NCBI GenBank assembly: GCA_003460745.1
Contig: QTVU01000050.1
Location: 1 to 18,442, forward strand
Direction of reading: 5' to 3'
Source: Firmicutes bacterium AM55-24TS
GTDB lineage: Bacteria > Bacillota > Clostridia > UBA1381
Length of the DNA: 18,442 bases
In this document: piece after piece, positions 1 to 7,012 of the stretch
Layout of the letters: each line of letters opens with the position of its first letter
How positions within the stretch are numbered: the stretch's first letter is position 1
Notes under the pieces: generated by a model
Database searches by the model: none
Told to the model about the DNA's origin: nothing
The model's input: the letters and a program-made list of their open reading frames with translations, nothing else
Position numbers and translations under genes: made by a program

Positions 1-31
1 TTGTTTCCCTTGATAAAACAAGCGTTTTTTT
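1..31 (+). terminator. Probable right part of a rho-independent terminator of an upstream gene
   Basis: TTGTTT (1-6) can pair with AAACAA (16-21), and a run of seven T follows at 25-31. The bases GCG at 22-24 could pair with sequence left of the window edge, so the stem is probably cut off by the boundary. It would end a gene lying before position 1. No coding sequence of that gene is visible. Confidence 0.4.
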
Positions 32-161
32 GGTTGTTAATTTAATATATTAAATTATACTTGCTAAAAATAATAGTACAATTGCTATAAATGTTTGGTT
101 GTTAATTTAATATATTAAATTATACTTGCTAAAAATAATAGTACAATTGCTATAAATGTTT
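29..161. repeat. Perfect 65-bp tandem duplication with an internal 20-bp palindrome
   Basis: Bases 29-93 are repeated exactly at 94-158, and three more bases (159-161) also match, so identity runs for 68 positions at a period of 65. Each copy contains a perfect AT-only palindrome, centred on AATTTAATATATTAAATT (38-57 and 103-122 including the outer T/A pair), and two TTGCTA words about 22 bp apart. There is no coding potential. It may be a duplicated binding site, a recent replication-slippage event or an assembly duplication. Confidence 0.9.
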
Positions 162-395
162 AGCTCGGTGATATAGTACCGTTAGTTGCATTTGTCGAAA
201 TACTGTAATCAATCTTTTTGAATCATAGTTACTATAAATTCTTTAAATGTAAGCCGGTATATGAATTTGTATACGGCTTGCGGTGTGTTAAAGTATGAAT
301 AAATACTGCATAAAAATCTTGTTAGTATAAAGAAAATATTTATTAAATCGTAAATCGAGAGAGAAACAAATTGTTTGTTTTAATTGATATATTGT
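162..395. other. Non-coding stretch upstream of the regulator gene, with one hairpin
   Basis: No open frame of useful length is present. An imperfect hairpin at 251-279 pairs AAGCC-GTATA with TATAC-GGCTT, leaving one bulged G. No T-run follows it, so it is not a standard terminator. Nothing else was recognised up to the promoter at 396. Confidence 0.5.
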
Positions 396-424
396 TTGAC
401 AAGTCACTCGAAAAGTGATATATT
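396..424 (+). promoter_or_regulatory. Sigma-A type promoter of the regulator gene with an operator-like inverted repeat in the spacer
   Basis: The -35 box TTGACA (396-401) and the -10 box TATATT (419-424) are separated by exactly 17 bp. The spacer holds an inverted repeat, TCACT (404-408) and AGTGA (414-418), split by five bases. Its position means a protein bound there would block RNA polymerase. By analogy with GntR/LacI-family genes this suggests autoregulation by the protein encoded just downstream. The transcription start would be near 430, giving a leader of about 48 nt before the ATG at 479. Confidence 0.7.
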
Positions 425-478
425 AAATATAAGAAAGAAAATGAATTAAGATATATTGTTCTTGGAGGAATAACGTTA

Positions 479-1636
479 ATGTCAGATAAAAAACCATTGT
501 ACAAACAAATTATGGATAAATTAAAAGAGCGTATAAAGTCGGGAGATTTTGAATACGACGCACCGTTTGTCACAGAGGACAGAATTACTAAGGAATACGG
601 TGTGAGTCGTATAACCGCAATCAGAGCACTTGAGGAGCTTGAACATGACGGATTGATTAACAGAAAACGAGGCAGCGGTAGTTTTGTTTCAAAAAATGCG
701 ATGAGTATTCTTGGCAAGGACAAGGAAGACAATGCCGCAGTTACGATACACAAAAAAAACAGAGATATATCTCTTGTGGCATTGGTTATGCCGTTTGATA
801 TAAAGCTTGGTAATATGTTCAAATGCTTTGACGGAATTAATAGTGTGCTCAATAAGGAAAATTGCTTTGTCAGTATATATAATGCAAACAGAAGTGTGGA
901 AAACGAGGAGAAAATACTTCGTTCACTTTTGGAACAGGGGATAGACGGCGTTATATGTTATCCTGTACGTGGTGGCAGAAATTTTGAAGTGTATAATCAG
1001 TTTTTAGTTAAAAAAATTCCTCTTGTGCTTATTGATAATTATATAGAAAATATGCCTATGAGTTATATTGTGTCGGATAACAGCGGCGGCGGAAAAGCAC
1101 TTTGCGAATATGCATTAGAGCATGGACATAAAAAGATTGGATTTTTTTGCAGAGGTCGTGTGAATGAAACTATATCAATAAGGGATAGATATATGGGATA
1201 TGCGGCGGCACTTGAAGAAAAAGGTTTAGGAGTTAATCTTGATTATGTATATGCGAACATTGACGACAAGTACGAAATGCTGACTGAAGAAGAAAGACAA
1301 CAATACGGCAACGTTGAAAATTATTTGAAAACGATTGTAAATCGTATGCATGAACAAGGAATTTCTTGTGTTTTGTGCCAAAACGATTGGGTGGCAATTC
1401 AAGTATATAATTGTTGTAAGGCACTTGATATATCGGTTCCAAATGAAATGTGCATAATGGGTTTTGATAATATAAGCGAGCTTGACGAAATGGATGGCGG
1501 AAACAAGATAATAACCGTGGAGCAAAACTTCTTTGAACTGGGTGTGAAAGCAGGTGAAACCGTTCTTAGAGAAATAAACGGCGAAATGCCCGGAATTAAA
1601 TACATTGTGCCTGTTAAAATTGCTGTTCGCAATTGA
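479..1636 (+). CDS. GntR-LacI hybrid transcriptional regulator (AraR-like architecture)
   Basis: The 385-residue protein joins an N-terminal GntR-type winged helix (about residues 1-72) to a C-terminal LacI-type periplasmic-binding-like sensor domain (about 95-385). The helix region shows the PLYKQIMDKLKERI start, VSRITAIRALEEL recognition helix and RKRGSGSFV wing. The sensor shows GIDGVICYP, the DNSGGG segment and the IMGFDN motif near the end. This layout is that of B. subtilis AraR, a repressor released by a sugar ligand. The ATG at 479 follows a strong GGAGGA site (464-469) by nine bases. A terminator follows directly, so the gene is probably monocistronic. Its position before the alpha-mannosidase, ROK and HAD genes suggests it controls them in response to a mannose-containing sugar. 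The ligand is inferred only from the neighbours. Confidence 0.92.
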   Translation: MSDKKPLYKQIMDKLKERIKSGDFEYDAPFVTEDRITKEYGVSRITAIRALEELEHDGLINRKRGSGSFVSKNAMSILGKDKEDNAAVTIHKKNRDISLVALVMPFDIKLGNMFKCFDGINSVLNKENCFVSIYNANRSVENEEKILRSLLEQGIDGVICYPVRGGRNFEVYNQFLVKKIPLVLIDNYIENMPMSYIVSDNSGGGKALCEYALEHGHKKIGFFCRGRVNETISIRDRYMGYAAALEEKGLGVNLDYVYANIDDKYEMLTEEERQQYGNVENYLKTIVNRMHEQGISCVLCQNDWVAIQVYNCCKALDISVPNEMCIMGFDNISELDEMDGGNKIITVEQNFFELGVKAGETVLREINGEMPGIKYIVPVKIAVRN

Positions 1637-1647
1637 ATTTTAAAAAT

Positions 1648-1683
1648 AGACCGTTTGAAACAATCTAACGGTTTATTTTTTTT
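1648..1683 (+). terminator. Rho-independent terminator after the regulator gene
   Basis: ACCGTT (1650-1655) pairs with AACGGT (1667-1672), and the stem extends outward by one G-T and one A-T pair. A T-rich run TTTATTTTTTTT (1672-1683) follows. It starts 11 bp after the regulator stop codon and separates that gene from the mannosidase operon. Confidence 0.85.
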
Positions 1684-1730
1684 GTTAAAATTAAATTTTA
1701 GATTATGTAAAAACAGAAAAATACTGAACT

Positions 1731-1759
1731 TTGATATATTGTGTAATATAATTATACAT
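1731..1759 (+). promoter_or_regulatory. Candidate distal promoter or operator of the mannosidase operon
   Basis: TTGATA (1731-1736) and TATACA (1753-1758) are 16 bp apart and could serve as -35 and -10 boxes. A near-perfect inverted repeat, TGTGTAAT (1740-1747) and ATTATACA (1751-1758) with one mismatch, overlaps the spacer and -10 region. The first 12 bases, TTGATATATTGT (1731-1742), also occur at 384-395 just before the regulator promoter. Confidence 0.35.
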
Positions 1760-1899
1760 AACAAATAAAAAATTGATATATAATTGGAATGGACGGAGAT
1801 AATTTGAAGTTAAAATATATCATGAAGAAGTCTATTCGTATACAAATGAGACAGTGTAGAGTAGTTCTATACTCGTGGTACAAATCATTGTAAAACGCA

Positions 1900-2055
1900 A
1901 TGGTGTTTATATTGGAGGGAAGCACTAACGGTATTCAAATAAAACTTATTCGTGATAATCAATCTATTGCAACATCAAAGGTTGAACTTTATGACGGTAA
2001 TAATAGTGCAACAGGTGCAACGAAATTTTACTTGAGTATTGATTTTGATATATAA
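1900..2055 (+). other. Possible small ORF or remnant of a decayed gene (51 codons)
   Basis: ATG (1900) to TAA (2053-2055) encodes about 51 residues with protein-like composition, including the segments NGIQIKLIRDNQSIATSK and VELYDGN. The same frame continues upstream to an ATG at 1789 if one TAA (1891-1893) is ignored. No Shine-Dalgarno site sits at a good distance from ATG 1900. The product is not recognised. The segment resembles an extracellular beta-sandwich fragment more than a leader peptide. It could equally be chance. Confidence 0.25.
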
Positions 2056-2056
2056 T
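2027..2056 (+). promoter_or_regulatory. Candidate proximal promoter of the mannosidase operon
   Basis: TTTACT (2027-2032) and a consensus TATAAT (2051-2056) are 18 bp apart. The start point would be near 2063, about 60 nt before the ATG at 2123. The -10 box overlaps a TTGATATAT word (2045-2053), one of several copies in this region. Confidence 0.4.
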
Positions 2057-2122
2057 AGCGATATAATGTATAACAAATATATCAAACCCAAATTTATTAT
2101 ATGGTATAAGAAGGAATTTCAA

Positions 2123-4824
2123 ATGAGCAAAAATGTACATATAATATCACACTCTCATTGGGACAGAGAGTGGTATCTTCCGTTTGAACAACACAGAATG
2201 CGACTTGTTGAATTGATAGATAAATGTATGGAGGTTTTTGAAAAGGACGATTCATTCAAAAGCTTTTTCCTTGACGGTCAGACTATTGTGCTTGACGATT
2301 ATCTTGAAATAAGACCGGAAAATAAAGAAAAACTTATTAAGTATACCAAGGAGGGTAAATTTATAATCGGTCCTTGGTATATCTTGCAAGACGAATTTTA
2401 TACGAGCGGTGAGGCAAATATCAGAAATTTGCTTGTCGGTATGAAAGAGGCTGAAAAGTACGGAGCTATGTGTAAAATGGGATATTTCCCGGACGCATTC
2501 GGTAATGCGGGGCAAATGCCCCAACTTTTAAAACAAGCGGGAATGGATACAGTGACTTTCGGACGAGGTGTACGTCCTGTCGGGTTTGATAACGAAGTTC
2601 AAGAAAATGGAAACTATGAATCTCCGTATTCAGAAATGATGTGGGAATCTCCGGACGGTACGAAGATTTTCGGTATTCTGTTTGCGAATTGGTATAATAA
2701 CGGCAACGAAGTTCCGACAGACAAGAAAATTGCAAAAGAATATTGGGACGACAGATTGAAAAAAGTTGCGACTTTTGCGTCAACTGATGAATATTTGTTG
2801 ATGAACGGTTGTGACCATCAGCCTGTACAGCTGATTTAGGCAAGGCAATAGAAGTTGCGTCGGAACTTTATCCCGACATTAATTTTAAACATTCAAATTT
2901 CCCGGAATATATTAAGGCAATTAAAGAGAAAGTACCAAATGATTTGGCAGTTGTAAAAGGCGAACTTACAAGCCAGGATACAGACGGTTGGTCAACGCTT
3001 ATGAATTGTGCGTCATCGCATATTTACTTAAAGCAGATGAACAGAAAATGTGAATCGGCACTTGAAAACGGTGCAGAGCCTGTCAGAGTTTTATCATCTG
3101 TTTTGGGACAAAATTATCCGTCGGACGAACTTGAATATTCATGGAAGAAACTTATGCAAAATCACCCTCACGACAGTATCTGCTGTTGCAGTGTTGATGA
3201 GGTACAAGACGAAATGGCAACACGTTTTAATAAGAGTAAGCAAGTTGCCGACTATCTTGTATCAGAGGGAAAAAGATATATTGCGGATAAGATTAATACA
3301 AAGGAATACGAAAAGTACAAAAATGCACTTCCGTTTGTTGTGTTTAACACGGCAGGCAGAGAGCGCACATCGGTCGTATCGGTGGAAATTGACGTAACTC
3401 GTAAATCGGGCTGGCTTAAAAAATGTGCATATGATTTAGACGAAATAAATGTGCCGAACTATAAGCTTATAGATTCAGACGGAAATTCAATACCGTTTAA
3501 AATCGAAGATTTGGGAGTTAAATTCGGCTACGATTTGCCTAAGGATAAGTTCAGACAACCGTACATGGCAAGACGTGTTCGTGTAACATTTGAGGCTGAA
3601 AATATATCCGCTGTCGGATATAAAACATATGCCCTTGTTGAGGGTGACACGGAAAAAGTAACAGATACACTTGTCAGCAGTGAGAATTGTATGGAAAACG
3701 ATGCAATTCGTGTAGAAATAAACAAGAACGGCTCGCTTAATGTAACAGACAAAGCAAGCGGCAGAACATATAAAGGCGTCGCTTATTACGAAGAAACAGG
3801 TGACTTGGGCAATGAATATATGTATAAAATGCCTGAGGGAAGTAAGGCGATAACAACGCAAGATACAGTTGCGAAGATTGAACTTGCGGAAGATGAGCCG
3901 TACAGAGCAATGTATAAAATCACAAACACAATTACAGTTCCGAAGTCGGGCGATGATAATTTCGAGGACGAAAAGAGTCATATGGTATTCTTTAAAGAAA
4001 GAGTCGGCGGAAGAAGTAACGATACCGTTGAAATGAAAATAGAAACATTTGTTTCACTTGACAAAAACGGTAAGGGTGTAAAAATCAAAACGAGATTTGA
4101 TAATGAAGTAAAAGACCATAGAGTTAGAATTATGGTGCCGACAGGTATAAATTCCGATGTACATAAGGCTGATTCCGTGTTTGAGGTTGTTACAAGAAAT
4201 AATCGTCATAATGCAGGTTGGAATAATCCGAGTGCGTGTGAACACGAGCAGGGATTTGTGAGTATTGATGACGGTGAAAAGGGTATAGCGGTCGCAAATA
4301 TAGGCTTGTACGAATATGAAATGTTACCGGATTTAGATAATACAATCGCAGTTACAATTCTTCGTGCAGTCGGTGAAATGGGCGATTGGGGCGTGTTCCC
4401 GACTCCTAAGGCTCAATGCTTGGGTATAAGCGAAACGGAAATTGAAATTGTACCGTTTAAGGGTGATTTGATTTCAAGTGGAGCTTATGAGGAGTGCTAT
4501 CAGTTCAGAACAGATATTATAACAGCCGATACAGATTGTCATGACGGAGTTATGCCGCTTGATTATTCTATGATTAATTGGCAAGGCAACGGCTTGATTC
4601 TTACGGGTATCAAGCAAAAAGGCAACGGCGAAGATATAATTATTCGTTGGGTAAATGTAAGCGATAAAACTACAACGTTGACAATTCAAAAGAGTGATGT
4701 TATCGATAATCTTTACATCAGTAATATCATAGAAAAGAAGATTAAGAAAATTGACAGTAATAACAATTATTTCAATATTGAGGTAAAACCGTATGAGATA
4801 ATGACCGTAGGAATTGCAAAATAA
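2123..4824 (+). pseudogene. Alpha-mannosidase, glycoside hydrolase family 38, interrupted by a one-base frameshift
   Basis: GH38 enzymes are zinc-dependent retaining alpha-mannosidases. The first part (2123-2839, 238 residues) has the zinc motif HSHWDREW (His12, Asp14), the nucleophile motif PDAFGNAGQMP (Asp124) and ends after NGCDHQPVQ. The second part (frame open from 2833, to 4824) continues with DLGKAIEVAS and carries the second zinc histidine motif NHPHDSI followed by CSVDEVQDEM. The join falls at CAG-CT-GAT: two bases (2831-2832) stand where one codon is expected, so one base has been lost. Repaired, the protein has about 902 residues, the usual size for bacterial GH38. Codon use and similarity stay good after the break, so this is a recent mutation or a sequence error. 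The ATG at 2123 has an AAGGA site seven bases upstream. No signal peptide is seen, so the enzyme would be cytosolic. The ROK and HAD genes follow it. Confidence 0.92.
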
Positions 4825-4835
4825 TGTATTATAAC

Positions 4836-4894
4836 CTTATCTGCCCACGATAAGATTTGTATATACATATTCATTGCTTTGGTGGGCAGAAAGG
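4836..4894 (+). promoter_or_regulatory. Inverted repeat in the leader of the ROK kinase gene
   Basis: TCTGCCCAC (4840-4848) is perfectly complementary to GTGGGCAGA (4882-4890), with three further outer pairs after one mismatch and a loop of 33 nt. The right arm ends 16 bases before the kinase ATG at 4907. There is no T-run, so it is not a simple terminator. It could stabilise or process the mRNA between the two genes or tune translation of the kinase, whose own ribosome site is weak. Confidence 0.6.
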
Positions 4895-4906
4895 CTATGT
4901 GGAAAA

Positions 4907-5845
4907 ATGTATTATATAGGAATAGACCTTGGCGGAACAAATATTGCGGCAGGTATTGTGACAGAGGAGGGAAAGATTGTTGTAAAAGATTCTGTACCTA
5001 CTTTGTCAGAACGTCCGACAGATGAAATAGTTACCGATATGGCGAATTTGTCAAAAAAACTTGTCCAAAGTATTGGTATTGAAATGAACGAGATTAAGGG
5101 TATTGGCATAGGCTGTCCCGGTACAATTGATTTTGAAACAGGAGAGATAGTGTATTCAAATAATATAAAAATAAATCATTATCCTCTTGCCGATAAGTTC
5201 AAAGAACATATACCTTTGCCTGTTAAAGTGGATAATGACGCAAATTGTGCGGCATTGGGTGAATATAAGATAAACAGACACTGTGCAAGTGTGTTTGCTT
5301 TGGTTACTTTAGGTACCGGAGTGGGTGGCGGTGTAATAATCAACGGTAAAGTTTTCAGAGGTTTTAACGGTGCTGCCGGTGAACTCGGTCATATGACTAT
5401 TGTCAGCGGAGGTAAAATGTGTACCTGCGGTAAAGAGGGGTGCTTGGAATCATATGCGTCTGCGACTGCTCTTATATCGCAGACTAAAGATGCACTTGAA
5501 ACTCATAAAGATACTATTATGCATGGTATAGTGAAAAAAGAGGGCAAAATTTCGGGCAGAACGGCATTCGAGGCGGCTAAGCAAGGTGACGAGGTCGCAA
5601 AAAAAGTTGTAAGCAATTATGAGAGATATTTGGCAGACGGAATTGTCAGTATAGAAAATATTTTTCAACCCGAAATTATTGCAATCGGCGGAGGAATAAG
5701 CAAAGAGGGCGATTATCTTATTGAGCCGATTCGTGAATATGTGTATAATACGGGCTTTAATAAGCATATGACAAAAACAAAGATTGTTGCGGCTCAGCTT
5801 TTCAATGATGCGGGAATTATAGGTGCGGCAATGCTTGCGATATAA
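4907..5845 (+). CDS. ROK-family sugar kinase (glucokinase/mannokinase type)
   Basis: A cytosolic ATP-dependent hexokinase of 312 residues. It begins with the phosphate-binding motif GIDLGGTN (residues 5-12), has the catalytic DNDAN (Asp111) and the ROK zinc site formed by His162 in ELGHMTI and CTCGKEGC (Cys172, Cys174, Cys179). IIAIGGGIS near the end closes the nucleotide site. These features mark a kinase rather than a ROK repressor, and no N-terminal helix-turn-helix is present. ATG 4907 is chosen because it leads straight into YYIGIDLGG. Longer starts at 4874 would add unrelated residues. Only a weak GTGGA site precedes it. It lies 82 bp after the alpha-mannosidase and probably shares its transcript. 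Phosphorylating released mannose is the natural guess, but glucose or N-acetylmannosamine cannot be excluded. Confidence 0.92.
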   Translation: MYYIGIDLGGTNIAAGIVTEEGKIVVKDSVPTLSERPTDEIVTDMANLSKKLVQSIGIEMNEIKGIGIGCPGTIDFETGEIVYSNNIKINHYPLADKFKEHIPLPVKVDNDANCAALGEYKINRHCASVFALVTLGTGVGGGVIINGKVFRGFNGAAGELGHMTIVSGGKMCTCGKEGCLESYASATALISQTKDALETHKDTIMHGIVKKEGKISGRTAFEAAKQGDEVAKKVVSNYERYLADGIVSIENIFQPEIIAIGGGISKEGDYLIEPIREYVYNTGFNKHMTKTKIVAAQLFNDAGIIGAAMLAI

Positions 5846-5861
5846 ATTAAATATGTCCGAC

Positions 5862-5890
5862 TTGAAAAATCTTTTTGCACCATATATAAT
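5862..5890 (+). promoter_or_regulatory. Near-consensus promoter in front of the HAD phosphatase gene
   Basis: TTGAAA (5862-5867) and TATAAT (5885-5890) are separated by 17 bp. The start would fall near 5897, leaving a leader of about 15 nt with the GGAG site at 5900-5903. The HAD gene can therefore be transcribed apart from the mannosidase and kinase genes. Confidence 0.65.
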
Positions 5891-5911
5891 ATACTTATTG
5901 GAGTGATTTTT

Positions 5912-6697
5912 ATGATAGTATTTTTTGATTTGGACGGTACACTTATATCTGATGACGAGGCATATATAATACCCGACAGTGCGGTAAATGCAATACATAA
6001 GGCACAGAAAAACGGACATTTGATGTATGTTGATACGGGCAGAACCGTTATGAACGTTGAACAGAGAATAAGAGATATAGGCTTTGACGGATATATATGT
6101 GGTTGCGGAATGTATATAGAATGTGATGGCAAAGTGATATATCAGCATACATTGTCATCGGAGCTTTGCAAAAATGTTGCTAAACTTGTGTTTGAATGTA
6201 ATATGACACCAATGTATGAACATTCTAAGTCATTTTATTGTGATAAACGCAGTAGAAATTTAGACGGTTTTGTAAAACTGAAAAGACGTTTTGAAATGCA
6301 AGGTAAAGATTTGTCACCTGATGTCAGCGACGATGGTTTTGCTTTTGACAAATTCTTGGCTTGGTATGATGAAAAAAGCAATATAGAACGATTTAAAAGA
6401 GAAATCGAAAAAGATTTTGATTTTATTGTGCGTGGTGACGGCTTTTGTGAGATGACGGTAAAAGGATTTTCAAAGGGTACAGGAATAAAAAAAGTTCTTG
6501 AATACCATAATATTCCGATTGATAATGCGTATGCAATAGGCGACAGTATGAATGATTTGCCTATGCTTACGGCAGTGCCTAACAGTATCGTTATGGGTAA
6601 TGGCAGTGAAGAACTTAAAAAGTCGGCATCTTTTGTGACAAAAGATTTGCTCGATAATGGCATAGAATACGCACTCAAACATTTTGGAATGATATAG
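5912..6697 (+). CDS. Cof-type HAD-superfamily phosphatase (subclass IIB)
   Basis: A 261-residue cytosolic hydrolase. Motif I is FFDLDGTL (nucleophile Asp6, Asp8), motif II lies in VDTGRTV, the lysine motif in KGFSKGTGIKKVL and motif IV is GDSMNDLPML (Asp211, Asp215). The cap between motifs II and III fits the Cof/YidA group, whose members dephosphorylate sugar phosphates and other small phosphates with broad specificity. ATG 5912 has GGAG (5900-5903) eight bases upstream. The GTG at 5903 overlaps that site and is rejected. The gene follows the ROK kinase by 66 bp, has its own promoter and ends at a strong terminator. A hexose-phosphate substrate fits the context, but the exact one cannot be read from sequence. 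Confidence 0.9.
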   Translation: MIVFFDLDGTLISDDEAYIIPDSAVNAIHKAQKNGHLMYVDTGRTVMNVEQRIRDIGFDGYICGCGMYIECDGKVIYQHTLSSELCKNVAKLVFECNMTPMYEHSKSFYCDKRSRNLDGFVKLKRRFEMQGKDLSPDVSDDGFAFDKFLAWYDEKSNIERFKREIEKDFDFIVRGDGFCEMTVKGFSKGTGIKKVLEYHNIPIDNAYAIGDSMNDLPMLTAVPNSIVMGNGSEELKKSASFVTKDLLDNGIEYALKHFGMI

Positions 6698-6738
6698 CGA
6701 TTAAATTTTAGAAGAAATTATTTATACTTTATAATAAA

Positions 6739-6789
6739 ACAGTGTCGTTAGGTTGGTTTGAAAATCAACTCTAATGGCACTGTTTTTTT
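6739..6789 (+). terminator. Strong rho-independent terminator after the HAD gene
   Basis: ACAGTG (6739-6744) pairs with CACTGT (6778-6783), and the stem continues inward through T-G, C-G, G-T and GTTAG-side pairs to a TTG/CAA top. Seven T follow (6783-6789). It ends the mannosidase-kinase-phosphatase unit. Confidence 0.9.
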
Positions 6790-7012
6790 GCGTCAATAGG
6801 GTTATGGATAATGTTATGGCAAGTCAAGCTTTTAACAGCATATTTTACGATTTATATGACTTTTGTACCGAAAAACATGGTTGGTTTTAATAAATTTAAC
6901 CGCACAGCTTAAAGTTTACCGCATTTTAATAAAAAAATTCCCGTGGTAAGATTAATAACAAGATATAGTTATTATGAGTAAAAGTATATAAAAACGGAAA
7001 GAGGGGAAAAAA
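6790..7012 (+). promoter_or_regulatory. Upstream region of the large secreted protein: tandem direct repeats and an extended -10 box
   Basis: The leader carries TTTAACCGCA (6895-6904) and TTTACCGCA (6915-6923), two near-identical direct repeats 20 bp apart, or about two helical turns. They end just before the expected -35 region. An extended -10, TGGTAAGAT (6944-6952), lies downstream without a good -35 box. This is the usual layout for a promoter needing an AraC-type activator, and YesN-type response regulators of that class pair with kinases like the one at 16607. The ribosome site GAGGGG (7001-7006) is six bases before the ATG at 7013. No gene lies in 6698-7012. Confidence 0.4.

Larger units (their letters stand above)
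1684..2122. other. Long region between regulator and mannosidase gene with candidate control sites
   Basis: This stretch of about 440 bp carries no secure gene. It contains two possible promoters (entries at 1731 and 2027), a small hairpin in which GAGTA (1859-1863) faces TACTC (1870-1874), and repeated TTGATATAT words at 1731, 1773 and 2045. The same word occurs at 384 before the regulator gene. One frame (1789-2055) is open apart from a TAA at 1891 and may be a gene remnant (separate entry). If transcription starts at the first promoter, the mannosidase mRNA would have a leader of more than 300 nt. Confidence 0.5.

Noticed and set aside
29..161. CRISPR array or origin iterons
   Set aside because: There are only two contiguous copies with no spacers, no cas genes, and no DnaA boxes or replication gene nearby.
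251..279. Terminator at the AAGCC-GTATA hairpin
   Set aside because: No T-run follows and no gene ends just before it.
343..852. Minus-strand ORF of 169 codons overlapping the regulator start
   Set aside because: It lies opposite a clear GntR domain, has low-complexity Ser/Leu composition, no ribosome site and no recognisable family.
1884..1905. Catabolite-repression (cre) site around TTGTAAAACGCAATGG
   Set aside because: The spacing between the TG and CG elements is one base too long for the cre consensus.
2825..2842. Programmed -1 frameshift joining the two parts of the GH38 gene
   Set aside because: The direction fits, but no X-XXY-YYZ slippery heptamer or downstream structure was found, and GH38 genes are not known to use recoding.
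4907..5845. ROK-type transcriptional repressor (NagC/XylR group)
   Set aside because: There is no N-terminal helix-turn-helix; the protein starts directly with the ATP-binding motif and is kinase length.
5450..6148. Minus-strand ORF of 232 codons across the ROK/HAD boundary
   Set aside because: It mirrors two well-supported genes, and its sequence (rich in Tyr, Ile, His, Cys) looks like a frame shadow.
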